From the NCBI RefSeq assembly GCF_034006665.1, contig NZ_JAVESI010000012.1, positions 1-64,000 on the forward strand: a DNA stretch of 64,000 nucleotides, given 5' to 3'. The stretch comes from Trichloromonas sp034006665 (GTDB lineage Bacteria; Desulfobacterota; Desulfuromonadia; Desulfuromonadales; Trichloromonadaceae). Numbering within the stretch: the stretch's first letter is position 1; every line of letters begins with the position of its first letter. The notes under the pieces were generated by a model. That model saw only the letters and a list, made by a program, of their open reading frames with translations. It was not told where the DNA came from and made no database searches. Below are positions 41,968 to 49,884 of the stretch, piece after piece. Made by a program: the position numbers and the translations under genes.

Positions 41968-42231
41968 TTATTTACTTATATCTTCGGTATTAATATCTAC
42001 ATTAAGATCAACATCAACATCGATATCTAAATCTACATCTACATCTACATTAGTATTTTCATTTTCTACCACATTAGATATTTGCTGCTGATTTTTTAAT
42101 TGAAATTCTTTAACCTTTTCAAAATAATCTTTTATTTTTTGTTCTTTTAATCTCTTATTGGTTACTTGAATTTGTCTTTTATATTCCGCTACTTTCTTTT
42201 TGTGTTTTTTCCCATGTTTTGATTTTGGCAT
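41968..42231 (-). CDS. Small Lys-rich protein with an Asp-Val repeat tail
   Basis: This 87-aa protein starts MPKSKHGKKHKKKVAEYKRQ, a basic start common to small phage proteins of unknown function. A helix follows, then a tail of alternating Asp and Val/Ile/Leu (NVDVDVDLDIDVDV...). The charge is sharply bipolar. The DNA for the tail is a GAT/GTA microsatellite, prone to length change. Function unknown. Confidence 0.6.
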   Translation of the reverse strand: MPKSKHGKKHKKKVAEYKRQIQVTNKRLKEQKIKDYFEKVKEFQLKNQQQISNVVENENTNVDVDVDLDIDVDVDLNVDINTEDISK

Positions 42232-42287
42232 AATTAATTTGTTATTTTTTAAAATTATTTAATTATTTATTATATTTTATTAATGTT

Positions 42288-42590
42288 TTAAAGTTTATTT
42301 TCATTTAAAAAATTATTTAGTATTTCTTCTGTATTTGGTATGCTATTATGTATAAAATAGATTAATTCGTTTATTTTATCATAGTCATAAATATTATCAA
42401 TGTTTAATTTTATTAATAATTTGTCTTCTGGTACTATTCTAATATTTCCATTTCTATCATACCAATATCCTATTTCATATATATCTTCACCTGCAATCAT
42501 ATTTAATAATAACGCTACACCATTATCTATTTTACCAATATAATCAATTATACTTATGGATATTGGTAAATCTTTAATAATATCATTCAT
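42288..42590 (-). CDS. Hypothetical protein
   Basis: This 100-aa protein contains SISIIDYIGKIDNGVALLLN and EDIYEIGYWYDRNGNIRIVP, giving one small alpha/beta domain with an acidic helical tail. No family is recognised. It is divergent from the gp25-like gene; the 51-base spacer holds ATTTTTATATATAATAG for the rightward gene. Confidence 0.55.
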   Translation of the reverse strand: MNDIIKDLPISISIIDYIGKIDNGVALLLNMIAGEDIYEIGYWYDRNGNIRIVPEDKLLIKLNIDNIYDYDKINELIYFIHNSIPNTEEILNNFLNENKL

Positions 42591-42641
42591 ATAAATAGAA
42601 ACATTTTATTTTTATATATAATAGAAAATAATATTTGTTTT

Positions 42642-43013
42642 ATGCCAAACGCGGATATTAAAGATTTTAATATTAGATATAAAGGACATCCAAAATTTAA
42701 AGATTTAAAATTAATAGAGGATAGAACATTAGAAGTAATAATACAGAAATTAGAAATGATGCTTTTTACAAATAAAGGCGAAGTTCTAAATGATTATAAT
42801 TTTGGTGCCAATTTAGAGTATTATTTATGGTCAACTAAAGTACCTGTAAATAGAATAAAAGATGAAATACAAGAACAAATAAATCAATATATACCAGAAT
42901 TAAATAATTATGAATATACAATTGATACAAAATTATATAATGGTACAAAAAGAGATATTTTATTTATAAATATAAATATAAAAGATATTGAAGTTACATT
43001 TCTCTTAAAATAA
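42642..43013 (+). CDS. Baseplate wedge protein, gp25-like
   Basis: This 123-aa protein is the normal length for T4 gp25. The core motif is EVIIQKLEMMLFTNKGEVLN then DYNFGANLEYYLW, as in gp25/GpW-type sheath-initiating wedge proteins (the I-x-x-x-L-x-x-L-L-x-T-x-x-G-E ... G-x-x-L pattern). The C-terminal strand YNGTKRDILFININIKD completes the fold. It nucleates sheath and wedge assembly. The terminase begins 9 bases downstream, so structural and packaging genes are co-transcribed from the TTTTTATATATAA promoter before 42642. Confidence 0.85.
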   Translation: MPNADIKDFNIRYKGHPKFKDLKLIEDRTLEVIIQKLEMMLFTNKGEVLNDYNFGANLEYYLWSTKVPVNRIKDEIQEQINQYIPELNNYEYTIDTKLYNGTKRDILFININIKDIEVTFLLK

Positions 43014-43022
43014 AAATGTATT

Positions 43023-43547
43023 ATGAAATTAAATAAAAATGAGTTAGATGAAAAGTATATTAATATATTAACAACCAATAGAGTTAATGATATTATAGAA
43101 AAACAAAATTTAAATTTAAAATTAACCAAAGATGAACATATATGGTTTGATAGGCAATTTGGTGTTCGTAGAGCAAATCTAAAATTTGCACATACAAAAA
43201 AAGAATTAGAGGAATATACCAAATGTAAGATGGATATTCATTATTTTGCTGATAATTATTGTCAAATAAAAAGAGAAGATGGTACAATAGGACCAATGAA
43301 ATTAAGAGATTACCAAAAAGATATTTTAGATTTATATGCAAATAACAGGTACTCAATATTAATGGCTAGCCGGCAAATGGGAAAATGCAACTCTTTGATT
43401 TCTAAAGTGTTAGTAAAAGATAATAATGGAAAAGAGTTTAATATAACAATCGGTGAATTATATTATACTTATATTCAACAAGAAAGAAAATTAACACTAA
43501 TAGAAATATTAAAATTATTTTTATATAAAATATTGTCATTTTTATAA
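43023..43547 (+). CDS. terL: Terminase large subunit, N-terminal part with split-intein N-piece
   Basis: In this 174-aa ORF, residues 1-121 are the start of a gp17-like ATPase: MDIHYFADNYCQIKREDGTI, KLRDYQKDILDLYANNRYSI and LMASRQMGK, the Walker A up to its Lys. C122 (codon 43386) begins an intein: CNSLISKVLVKDNNGKEFNI then TIGELYY (block A). The piece ends with a hydrophobic helix KLTLIEILKLFLYKILSFL and a stop. No block B is present. The packaging ATPase cannot bind ATP until trans-splicing restores GKT. The partner is at 44676-46925. Confidence 0.92.
   Translation: MKLNKNELDEKYINILTTNRVNDIIEKQNLNLKLTKDEHIWFDRQFGVRRANLKFAHTKKELEEYTKCKMDIHYFADNYCQIKREDGTIGPMKLRDYQKDILDLYANNRYSILMASRQMGKCNSLISKVLVKDNNGKEFNITIGELYYTYIQQERKLTLIEILKLFLYKILSFL
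43386..43544 (+). other. Split intein N-piece in terminase (53 aa)
   Basis: Cys1 follows the Walker A Lys, the same site as in the helicase. It holds block A only and ends in an amphipathic/hydrophobic helix of ~19 residues. Confidence 0.83.
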
Positions 43548-43609
43548 ATTACTTTACCAAATTATCTTTTAGCCATAAAATTTTTATATATAAAAGAAAA
43601 AATAAAAAT

Positions 43610-44668
43610 ATGAAAATTAAAATATTAAGTAAATTAAAAGAAAAAAATATTGTTATTAAAGAAAATATAATAATTAATGATAATGATGAATCTGTTACAT
43701 CTAGAATTGATGGAACTCAAAGAAAAAGGATATATGGTAAATATTTAAAAAGTATTGGTTTAACAAGCGAAGAATATAAAATATTATTTCCTGATGCACC
43801 ATTGATGGCAAAATCTGATTATAAAAATACTACTAAAAATTCAGGTCAACATATGAAACAAGAAAAATATAAACGACTTTTTTCAGAAAAAATTAAAGGA
43901 TGTAAAAATCCAAATCATAAATCAAAAACTACAGAAAAAGAAAGAAAAGAACGAAGTCCTTTTAGTAAAGATTTTTATAAAAATAAATATAAAAATATAA
44001 CAGATAAAGATATTGATTATATTAGAAAAAATTTTATAAAAGACTTTATTAAAGATAGAGTCACAACAACTCAAATCGAATATTATTTAAATAAAGGTTA
44101 TGATGAAAAAACATCAAAAAAAATGTTGTCTGAAAGACAAAAAACATTTAGTTTAGATTTATGTATTAAAAAATATGGCAACGATAAAGGAAAAGAAATT
44201 TGGAATAATAGGCAAATAAAATGGCAAAAATCGTTATTACAAAATGGTAATTTAAAATGTGGATATTCCAAAATATCACAAAAATTATTTTATGATATTT
44301 TAAATAAATATAATATTAATGATAAATCTTATATTTATTTTGCTACAAAAAATCAAGAATATTATTTATCTGGTGGAAAAGAATTATTTTATCAATATGA
44401 TTTTGTTGATTTAAAAAATAAAAAGATAATAGAATATAATGGAGATCAATATCACGCTAATCCAAAAATATATGAATCAAATGATAATCCACACCCGTTT
44501 AGAAAAAACATAACAGCTCAAGAAATTTGGGATAAAGATAATAATAAAATACAATTAGCTCACGATAATGGATTTGAAGTATTAATAGTATGGGATTCAG
44601 AATATAAAGAAAATAAAGAAATAATATTAAAAAAATGTTTAAATTTTTTAAATATTAATAAAAAATAA
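43610..44668 (+). CDS. EDxHD-type homing endonuclease between the terminase halves
   Basis: This 352-aa protein has an N-terminal region with YGKYLKSIGLTSEEYKILFP, a plant MucR-like/ROS-type segment often found in homing proteins. The middle has TFSLDLCIKKYGNDKGKEIW, shared with the helicase-associated endonuclease. The nuclease has KIIEYNGDQYHANPKIYES and IQLAHDNGFEVLIVWDSEY. TTTTTATATATAAAAG lies 20 bases before the ATG. The stop is 7 bases before the terminase C-part. It presumably homes into intein-free terL genes. Confidence 0.87.
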   Translation: MKIKILSKLKEKNIVIKENIIINDNDESVTSRIDGTQRKRIYGKYLKSIGLTSEEYKILFPDAPLMAKSDYKNTTKNSGQHMKQEKYKRLFSEKIKGCKNPNHKSKTTEKERKERSPFSKDFYKNKYKNITDKDIDYIRKNFIKDFIKDRVTTTQIEYYLNKGYDEKTSKKMLSERQKTFSLDLCIKKYGNDKGKEIWNNRQIKWQKSLLQNGNLKCGYSKISQKLFYDILNKYNINDKSYIYFATKNQEYYLSGGKELFYQYDFVDLKNKKIIEYNGDQYHANPKIYESNDNPHPFRKNITAQEIWDKDNNKIQLAHDNGFEVLIVWDSEYKENKEIILKKCLNFLNINKK

Positions 44669-44675
44669 ATGGTTT

Positions 44676-45125
44676 ATGTTTAAACTTATATTAAGATTTA
44701 TTATTTATAAAATAATAGAATTTATTGAAAAAATAGAATACCGAAACTATAAATTTGATAATGATAATCCATTTAATAAAATAATCAATATTATAAATAA
44801 TAATGATTTATTAATTAAAACTGATTATGGATTTGTACCATTTAGTGAAATAAATTTAACATCGCCTTTGCCACTTTATAGATTAGAATTAGAAAACGGT
44901 GATTGGTTAGAATGTGCTGATTATCATATAGTTTTTATAAAAGGACATCATCAAAAATTCGTTAAAGATTTAACTATTGATGATTATGTTTTATGTAAAG
45001 GTGATTATATAAATGGTGTGAAGGTAAAACGAATAACAAATTTAAAATCTAAAGTTAGTATGGTTGATATTACTGTGGATACCAATGAACGAAGTTATTA
45101 TTCCAATAATATATTGTCACACAAC
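44676..45125 (+). other. Split intein C-piece in terminase (150 aa)
   Basis: It runs from the ATG to the Asn codon at 45123-45125 and contains blocks B, F and G. The +1 residue is Thr. The first 20 residues are a hydrophobic helix that could pair with the helix ending the N-piece. Confidence 0.83.
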
Positions 45126-46925
45126 ACGATAAGTGCTGCCATTTTAATTCTCCATTTTTGTCTATTTAATAAAGATAAAGGGGTTATGATTGTTGCTAAT
45201 AAAGGAGCAACAGTTGTTGAAATCATAGAAAAAATCAAGAGTATATACAAATTATTACCTTTCTTTTTAAAGGTTGGAATTGTTAACTGGAACCAATCTA
45301 GTATAACATTTGATAATGGGTGTAGAATAAAAACAGATAAAAGAACAAAAGAACCAGCAATCGGTTTTACGATTGATCTACTTTATTTAGATGAATTTGC
45401 ACATATACCTAATAATATTGTAGAACCATATTATACATCAGTTGTTCCAGTAGTATCATCTGTAAATAATTCAAAAATAATAATAACATCAACCCCAAAA
45501 GGTTTAAACTTGTTTCATAAATTATTAACAGAATCAGAATTACCAGAAGATGATCCAAACTGGAATGGATATAGATCATTAAGAATATATTGGTGGCAAA
45601 TGAAATCTAGAAGAAATACAAAAATATTTTTTAATGATAAAAAATTAAGAAAATTTAAAATTAGAAAAGATGATATTAAAAAATTTTTAATAAATAAAGG
45701 TTATGATATATATTCAGAAAAAGAAAATGGTATGGATGGGATATTTATTGAACATGATAAAAAGAATGAAGAAACAAATATAGAATTTATAAGAATGTTG
45801 AGAATGAATGATTTACCATTAGCTGAATTAGGAATCATTACCAACTGGCAAGAACAACAAACAAAATTAATTGGTGGTGAAGATGCATTTAAACAAGAAT
45901 TTGATCTACACTTTATTACAGGTAATAAGATGTTATTTGATAATATTACAATTGAAAAAATAATAGAAGATAGATTAAAATTTGAATATGTTGATATAGA
46001 TAAGTTTAACAAAAGATTAAAAATACCATATAATGGATTACAATTTGTAAAGGATAAAAATTTATTTAATTTAGATGAATGTAAAAATTATCATATTGGT
46101 ATATCCATAGATTTAGGAGAAGGCTTAGGAAATGATTATAGTATAATAAATATATTTAGATTATTGCCAAAAACTAAAGAAGAAATAGATATACATAAGA
46201 AAAAATTTACAGATAAATATGACTATTTTAAATTAGAACAAATTGGAATATTTAAATCTAATATTTATTCAGTAAAAGAAATATCTGATATCTTATATAT
46301 GATAGTATTTGAATTATTTGATGAAAACAAAGTTAAAATTGCATTAGAAAGAAATACATATGGTGATGAACTTTTAGCACACATACCACACGTGTTTAAT
46401 GATAATAATAATTATTCAAATCATGTTTTCTTAAGATATAAACATAGAATTGAAGATAAAAATACTAAATTAGGTATCAAAATAACACAAAATAAAAAAA
46501 TATTAATAAAAGATTATCAGATAAATACCAAAAAAGGAAATATTATCATACATGATCAATATACAATAAATGAAATAAGTACATTTACTAGACATGATTT
46601 AGCATCAGGTGATATAACATTCAGAAGTGAATCTGGTCATGATGATGCTATTATGTCAACAATAGTTATGTCAACAATATTTTCAATGATTAGTTATAGG
46701 GATATGATAGATGAGTATATGGAAAATAATTCATTGAATATTACAGAAGATATAAACACATTTATAGACGAATATGCAGACGATTCTCCTGATCTCATAA
46801 CAATAGTAGGTGGGTATAAAAAAGTCTATAATAACCCACATAAAACACCAAATAATGGAAATTTTAATAAAAGATTCACTCCGGTTAATCCATTATCTAA
46901 ATTTCCTAGTAAAAATAGATTTTAA
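44676..46925 (+). CDS. terL: Terminase large subunit, C-terminal part with split-intein C-piece
   Basis: In this 749-aa ORF, residues 1-150 are the intein C-piece: a hydrophobic first helix MFKLILRFIIYKIIEFIEKI, block B GDWLECADYHIVF, block F VDTNERSYYSNNI, and block G LSHN|T. Extein from T151: TISAAILILHFCLF completes GKT, then Walker B LLYLDEFAHIP, motif III IIITSTPKG, and the nuclease domain with GISIDLGEGLGNDYSIINIF, IALERNTYGDEL and SESGHDDAIMSTIV. Spliced extein length is ~720 aa (121 + 599) versus 610 in T4 gp17. It powers DNA packaging and cuts concatemers. Confidence 0.93.
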   Translation: MFKLILRFIIYKIIEFIEKIEYRNYKFDNDNPFNKIINIINNNDLLIKTDYGFVPFSEINLTSPLPLYRLELENGDWLECADYHIVFIKGHHQKFVKDLTIDDYVLCKGDYINGVKVKRITNLKSKVSMVDITVDTNERSYYSNNILSHNTISAAILILHFCLFNKDKGVMIVANKGATVVEIIEKIKSIYKLLPFFLKVGIVNWNQSSITFDNGCRIKTDKRTKEPAIGFTIDLLYLDEFAHIPNNIVEPYYTSVVPVVSSVNNSKIIITSTPKGLNLFHKLLTESELPEDDPNWNGYRSLRIYWWQMKSRRNTKIFFNDKKLRKFKIRKDDIKKFLINKGYDIYSEKENGMDGIFIEHDKKNEETNIEFIRMLRMNDLPLAELGIITNWQEQQTKLIGGEDAFKQEFDLHFITGNKMLFDNITIEKIIEDRLKFEYVDIDKFNKRLKIPYNGLQFVKDKNLFNLDECKNYHIGISIDLGEGLGNDYSIINIFRLLPKTKEEIDIHKKKFTDKYDYFKLEQIGIFKSNIYSVKEISDILYMIVFELFDENKVKIALERNTYGDELLAHIPHVFNDNNNYSNHVFLRYKHRIEDKNTKLGIKITQNKKILIKDYQINTKKGNIIIHDQYTINEISTFTRHDLASGDITFRSESGHDDAIMSTIVMSTIFSMISYRDMIDEYMENNSLNITEDINTFIDEYADDSPDLITIVGGYKKVYNNPHKTPNNGNFNKRFTPVNPLSKFPSKNRF

Positions 46926-46926
46926 T

Positions 46927-47643
46927 ATGAAATATAGTAATAAAAAATCAAATACATTAGAATTTATAAAGAGGTCTAATAATGTACATAATGATAAATA
47001 TGATTATTCAATTGTGGATTATAAAAACAATTCAACTAAAGTTAAAATTATATGCAAACAACATGGTGTTTTTGAACAATTACCTGTTGCACATATTAAT
47101 TTTAAACAAGGATGTCCTAAATGTAAAGGTGGTGTATCTATAACAAAAGAAGATTTTATTAAAAATTCAACAAAAATACATTATGACAATTATGATTATA
47201 CTCTAGTAGAATATAAAAATATGAAAACTAAGGTTAAAATTATATGTAAAAAACATGGTGTTTTCGAACAGATACCAGATAATCATATTCGTAAAAAATA
47301 TGGTTGTCCAAAATGTAAAAAATCTAAAAATGAAATATTAATCGAAAAAATATTTATTGATAATAATATTAAATTTGAAACACAAAAAACATTTGATGGG
47401 TGTAAATATAAACAAAAACTAAAATTTGATTTTTATTTAACAGATTTTAATACTTGTATTGAGTATGATGGGGAACAACATTTTAAAAAATATAGATTCG
47501 AAAAGGATGATAGTAATTTAAATATTAGAAAATTAAGAGATCAAATAAAAACAGATTATTGTAAAAATAATAATATTCAGTTAATTAGAATAAAATACAA
47601 TGAAAATATTGAAAAAAAATTAAACTTTTTAATTAATATATAA
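46927..47643 (+). CDS. Free-standing homing endonuclease upstream of tRNA-Gly, copy 3
   Basis: I start it at ATG 46927, 1 base after the terminase stop; an upstream in-frame ATG at 46810 would lie inside terL. The 238-aa protein has two zinc-ribbon repeats (CPKCKG, CPKCKK) instead of the three in its paralogues. The VSR-like domain is KLKFDFYLTDFNTCIEYDGE then QHFKKYRFEKD, and it ends LIRIKYNENIEKKLNFLINI. The tRNA-Gly begins 17 bases downstream on the same strand, as in the 12.3-11.3 kb cassette. Confidence 0.87.
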   Translation: MKYSNKKSNTLEFIKRSNNVHNDKYDYSIVDYKNNSTKVKIICKQHGVFEQLPVAHINFKQGCPKCKGGVSITKEDFIKNSTKIHYDNYDYTLVEYKNMKTKVKIICKKHGVFEQIPDNHIRKKYGCPKCKKSKNEILIEKIFIDNNIKFETQKTFDGCKYKQKLKFDFYLTDFNTCIEYDGEQHFKKYRFEKDDSNLNIRKLRDQIKTDYCKNNNIQLIRIKYNENIEKKLNFLINI

Positions 47644-47660
47644 TAAATATTTGTACAAAT

Positions 47661-47732
47661 GCAAGAATAGTGTAGTGGTAGCATGATTTACTTCCAGTAA
47701 ATAGGGTTCGGTTCGATTCCGGTGTCTTTGCT
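47661..47732 (+). tRNA. tRNA-Gly (anticodon TCC), copy 2
   Basis: The 72-nt gene differs from 11302-11373 at two positions (A for G at 9, T for C at 16). It has the same anticodon loop CTTCCAG, T loop TTCGATT, imperfect acceptor (GCAAGAA/TCTTTGC), extra base after the T stem and discriminator T. No CCA is encoded. Confidence 0.8.
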
Positions 47733-47734
47733 CA

Positions 47735-47766
47735 AAAAGGAATAAATTATTTAATTTATTCCTTTT
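47735..47766 (+). terminator. Terminator immediately 3' of tRNA-Gly copy 2
   Basis: AAAAGGAATAAATTA / TAATTTATTCCTTTT followed by T's, starting 2-3 bases after the tRNA. Same position as the terminator after copy 1 but with an unrelated stem sequence. Confidence 0.85.
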
Positions 47767-47821
47767 TATATTTAAAACAAAAATATTTTTTTAATATAAA
47801 ATATAAAAACATAAAAATAAT

Positions 47822-48613
47822 ATGGCAAAAACATTAGAAATCCCATTTAAAATAACCAGCGAAAATCTATTAAAAATTATAAACATACTTAAAGATTTAA
47901 GTGTTATACATGATAAATCATTATTTAAATTTGATAAGAATAATCTTTTAATATATTCTATGGTTGGTGAAGGTAATGGTATAAATGCTTTTAAAAGTTA
48001 TACATTTAGTATAAAAGATATAATTGATATTAATGTTGATGAATTGGATGTAAGTGTAGATTTTATAGCAAAAGATATTAAAAGTATTTATAGAAATCTA
48101 CAAATAATGGTTGATATGAATAAAGATATAACTGGTAAATTATACTATGATCAAATTGGTGATAAATATTTTTCAGATAGACTATTTTTTAAAGTTGATA
48201 GTAAATTAAAATTAAATTTTTATGGCAGTGATCCAATGTCATTTAATACAAATATCACTATTAATCATATTAATAAACTAACAAATATAGATAATTCAGA
48301 ATTTAGTTTTGAACTAAAAATAGATGACTTTAATAATATTAAAAAATTATCACTTACAAATAAGGAATCTGATGTTTTTTATTTGAATACATTTGAAAAG
48401 GATGGTAAGTATTTAATATCAATAGGAGAAAGCAGTTGGGATTTAATATTGGGTGATATAGATAAGGATATTATAAAAACTTTATCATTTCCAAAGAAAT
48501 ATTTAAAAATAATAAATGTGGATGATATATCTAAAATATATGTATTTGATAGGTTTTTAATGATTAAATCAGATAATTCTAATTTATTAATTAGTACAGA
48601 AATAACAGTATAA
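47822..48613 (+). CDS. Probable sliding clamp, gp45-like
   Basis: In this 263-aa protein (T4 gp45 is 228), the N-terminal half has IPFKITSENLLKIINILKDL, SLFKFDKNNLLIYSMVGEG and NAFKSYTFSIKDI, the beta-alpha-beta-beta pattern of a clamp domain. A second similar domain follows (NITINHINKLTNIDNSEFSF, then IDDFNNIKKLSL). No enzymatic motif is present. T4 clamps also recruit the late transcription machinery. The stop overlaps the next start (TAATG), so the small Cys-rich protein is coupled to it. Confidence 0.6.
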   Translation: MAKTLEIPFKITSENLLKIINILKDLSVIHDKSLFKFDKNNLLIYSMVGEGNGINAFKSYTFSIKDIIDINVDELDVSVDFIAKDIKSIYRNLQIMVDMNKDITGKLYYDQIGDKYFSDRLFFKVDSKLKLNFYGSDPMSFNTNITINHINKLTNIDNSEFSFELKIDDFNNIKKLSLTNKESDVFYLNTFEKDGKYLISIGESSWDLILGDIDKDIIKTLSFPKKYLKIINVDDISKIYVFDRFLMIKSDNSNLLISTEITV

Positions 48614-48843
48614 TGGAAATAACGAGAATAATTAAAGAAGCAATAAACTTCTATAAAAATGATCCAGTAAAAAATTGCACATTATATAAATCGGTTGGTT
48701 GTTCTCATATAGATTCATTTTTATGTGATTTTCCAGAATGTATTATGTATAAAGAACATTGGAGTAGTATAGAAAGATATTTTAAAATTAAGAATATAAT
48801 TAAAAAGGGGTTAAAAAATAATTCCCCTTTTAATATTATTTAA
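48613..48843 (+). CDS. Small Cys/His-containing protein coupled to the clamp gene
   Basis: This 76-aa protein has a Cys/His cluster, NCTLYKSVGCSHIDSFLCDF then PECIMYKEH (four Cys, two His), which may form a zinc-binding module. Helices lie on both sides. Its ATG shares one base with the clamp stop codon, suggesting coupled translation and perhaps partnership with the clamp. The C-terminal codons form the stem of a terminator. Confidence 0.6.
   Translation: MEITRIIKEAINFYKNDPVKNCTLYKSVGCSHIDSFLCDFPECIMYKEHWSSIERYFKIKNIIKKGLKNNSPFNII
48804..48831. terminator. Bidirectional terminator
   Basis: AAAGGGG / CCCCTTT stem with a 14-base A/T loop, inside the last codons of the gene ending at 48843 and facing the convergent gene ending at 48853. 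Confidence 0.65.
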
Positions 48844-48852
48844 CTTTTAATA

Positions 48853-49476
48853 TTATTTAACGAATTTTACTTCATTTCCGAATTCCCATGTTTTTATATA
48901 AACATATCTATTTTTTTCATCAATTTGATCAGATAAGTCATTTTTTTCAAATTCTTCACCCCAATCATCAGAACATTCATTATCTATAAATTTTCTAACA
49001 TGTTCAATTTCATCATCTGTTAATTCTTCATCAGATATAACATCAATAATAAATAGACTTTCATCGATATTAAAATCAGTCATTTTAATTTTAATATCCT
49101 TATTAATATTTAATTTTTTAGATTCATTATAGTTATTAAAATCAGATGATACAATTTCAAATATTTTGGTTATTAATTTTTCATCAATATCATTAAGTGT
49201 GTATTCATTATTTAATTCATTTATAATATCATTCCAAAACTCATCTACAATATCATTAAATATTTCACTTTTCGACATAGATATATAATCATCATACTCT
49301 TCTTCATTATCGCTATTAACATCTAATCTATATTCATATTCATCAATAATAAAATTTAAATCTATATCATATTCTTTTTCTAATTTTTTAATATCTTTTA
49401 TTGATTCTATGTCAAATTTTGTATCATCTACCTGATATAATACTTTGACTGGTGATGTAAATTTGTAATTATACAT
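48853..49476 (-). CDS. Acidic conserved-looking phage protein (SDDWGEEFE motif)
   Basis: This 207-aa very acidic protein ends in ELTDDEIEHVRKFIDNECSD, then DWGEEFEKNDLS and YVYIKTWEFGNEVKFVK. The S-D-x-W-G-E-x-F-E followed by an aromatic strand is a signature of a small phage protein family of unknown function. The first 140 residues are acidic helices. A DNA-mimic or host-takeover role would fit the charge but is a guess. It is the last gene of the long leftward operon. Confidence 0.6.
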   Translation of the reverse strand: MYNYKFTSPVKVLYQVDDTKFDIESIKDIKKLEKEYDIDLNFIIDEYEYRLDVNSDNEEEYDDYISMSKSEIFNDIVDEFWNDIINELNNEYTLNDIDEKLITKIFEIVSSDFNNYNESKKLNINKDIKIKMTDFNIDESLFIIDVISDEELTDDEIEHVRKFIDNECSDDWGEEFEKNDLSDQIDEKNRYVYIKTWEFGNEVKFVK

Positions 49477-49497
49477 AATACATTATTATTTTTCTGT

Positions 49498-49884
49498 TTA
49501 TATATGTAGTTTCTTTAAAAGTTTAGAAATTATATTATTTAATTTATAATTTCTTTTAATATCAATTGGTGTTAAACAATCAATTATCCAATTTTTTAAA
49601 TTATGATAATCATCATTGTCTAATACTATTTCATATCTTAAAGATTCATGATTAAATATTATTGTACTATTTTCTATTAATATATTAGAAACATTATTTA
49701 AATCATCCCCATAATTATAATATTCAGATTTAAATATTTGTAGTACTCTATCTCTTCCTTGATAACTCACAAATACAATTAATCCATTTATTGTTATTGC
49801 TATATAATTTGTAATATATAAATTATAAATATTATTTAATGAATCTTTATATGTATATATTTCATTATTCATAATTATATTCAA
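49498..49884 (-). CDS. Hypothetical protein overlapping the endonuclease end
   Basis: In this 128-aa protein, residues 1-75 are beta-rich (IYTYKDSLNNIYNLYITNYI, AITINGLIVFVSYQGRDRVL) and the rest helical. Its first 20 bases overlap the 3' end of the large endonuclease gene. No family is recognised. It was probably the original neighbour of uvsW before the endonuclease inserted. Confidence 0.55.
   Translation of the reverse strand: MNIIMNNEIYTYKDSLNNIYNLYITNYIAITINGLIVFVSYQGRDRVLQIFKSEYYNYGDDLNNVSNILIENSTIIFNHESLRYEIVLDNDDYHNLKNWIIDCLTPIDIKRNYKLNNIISKLLKKLHI

Noticed and set aside
46810..46926. Longer start for the endonuclease at 46810
   Set aside because: It would lie inside terL in another frame. 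The ATG at 46927 follows the terL stop directly and aligns with the N-termini of the two paralogues.
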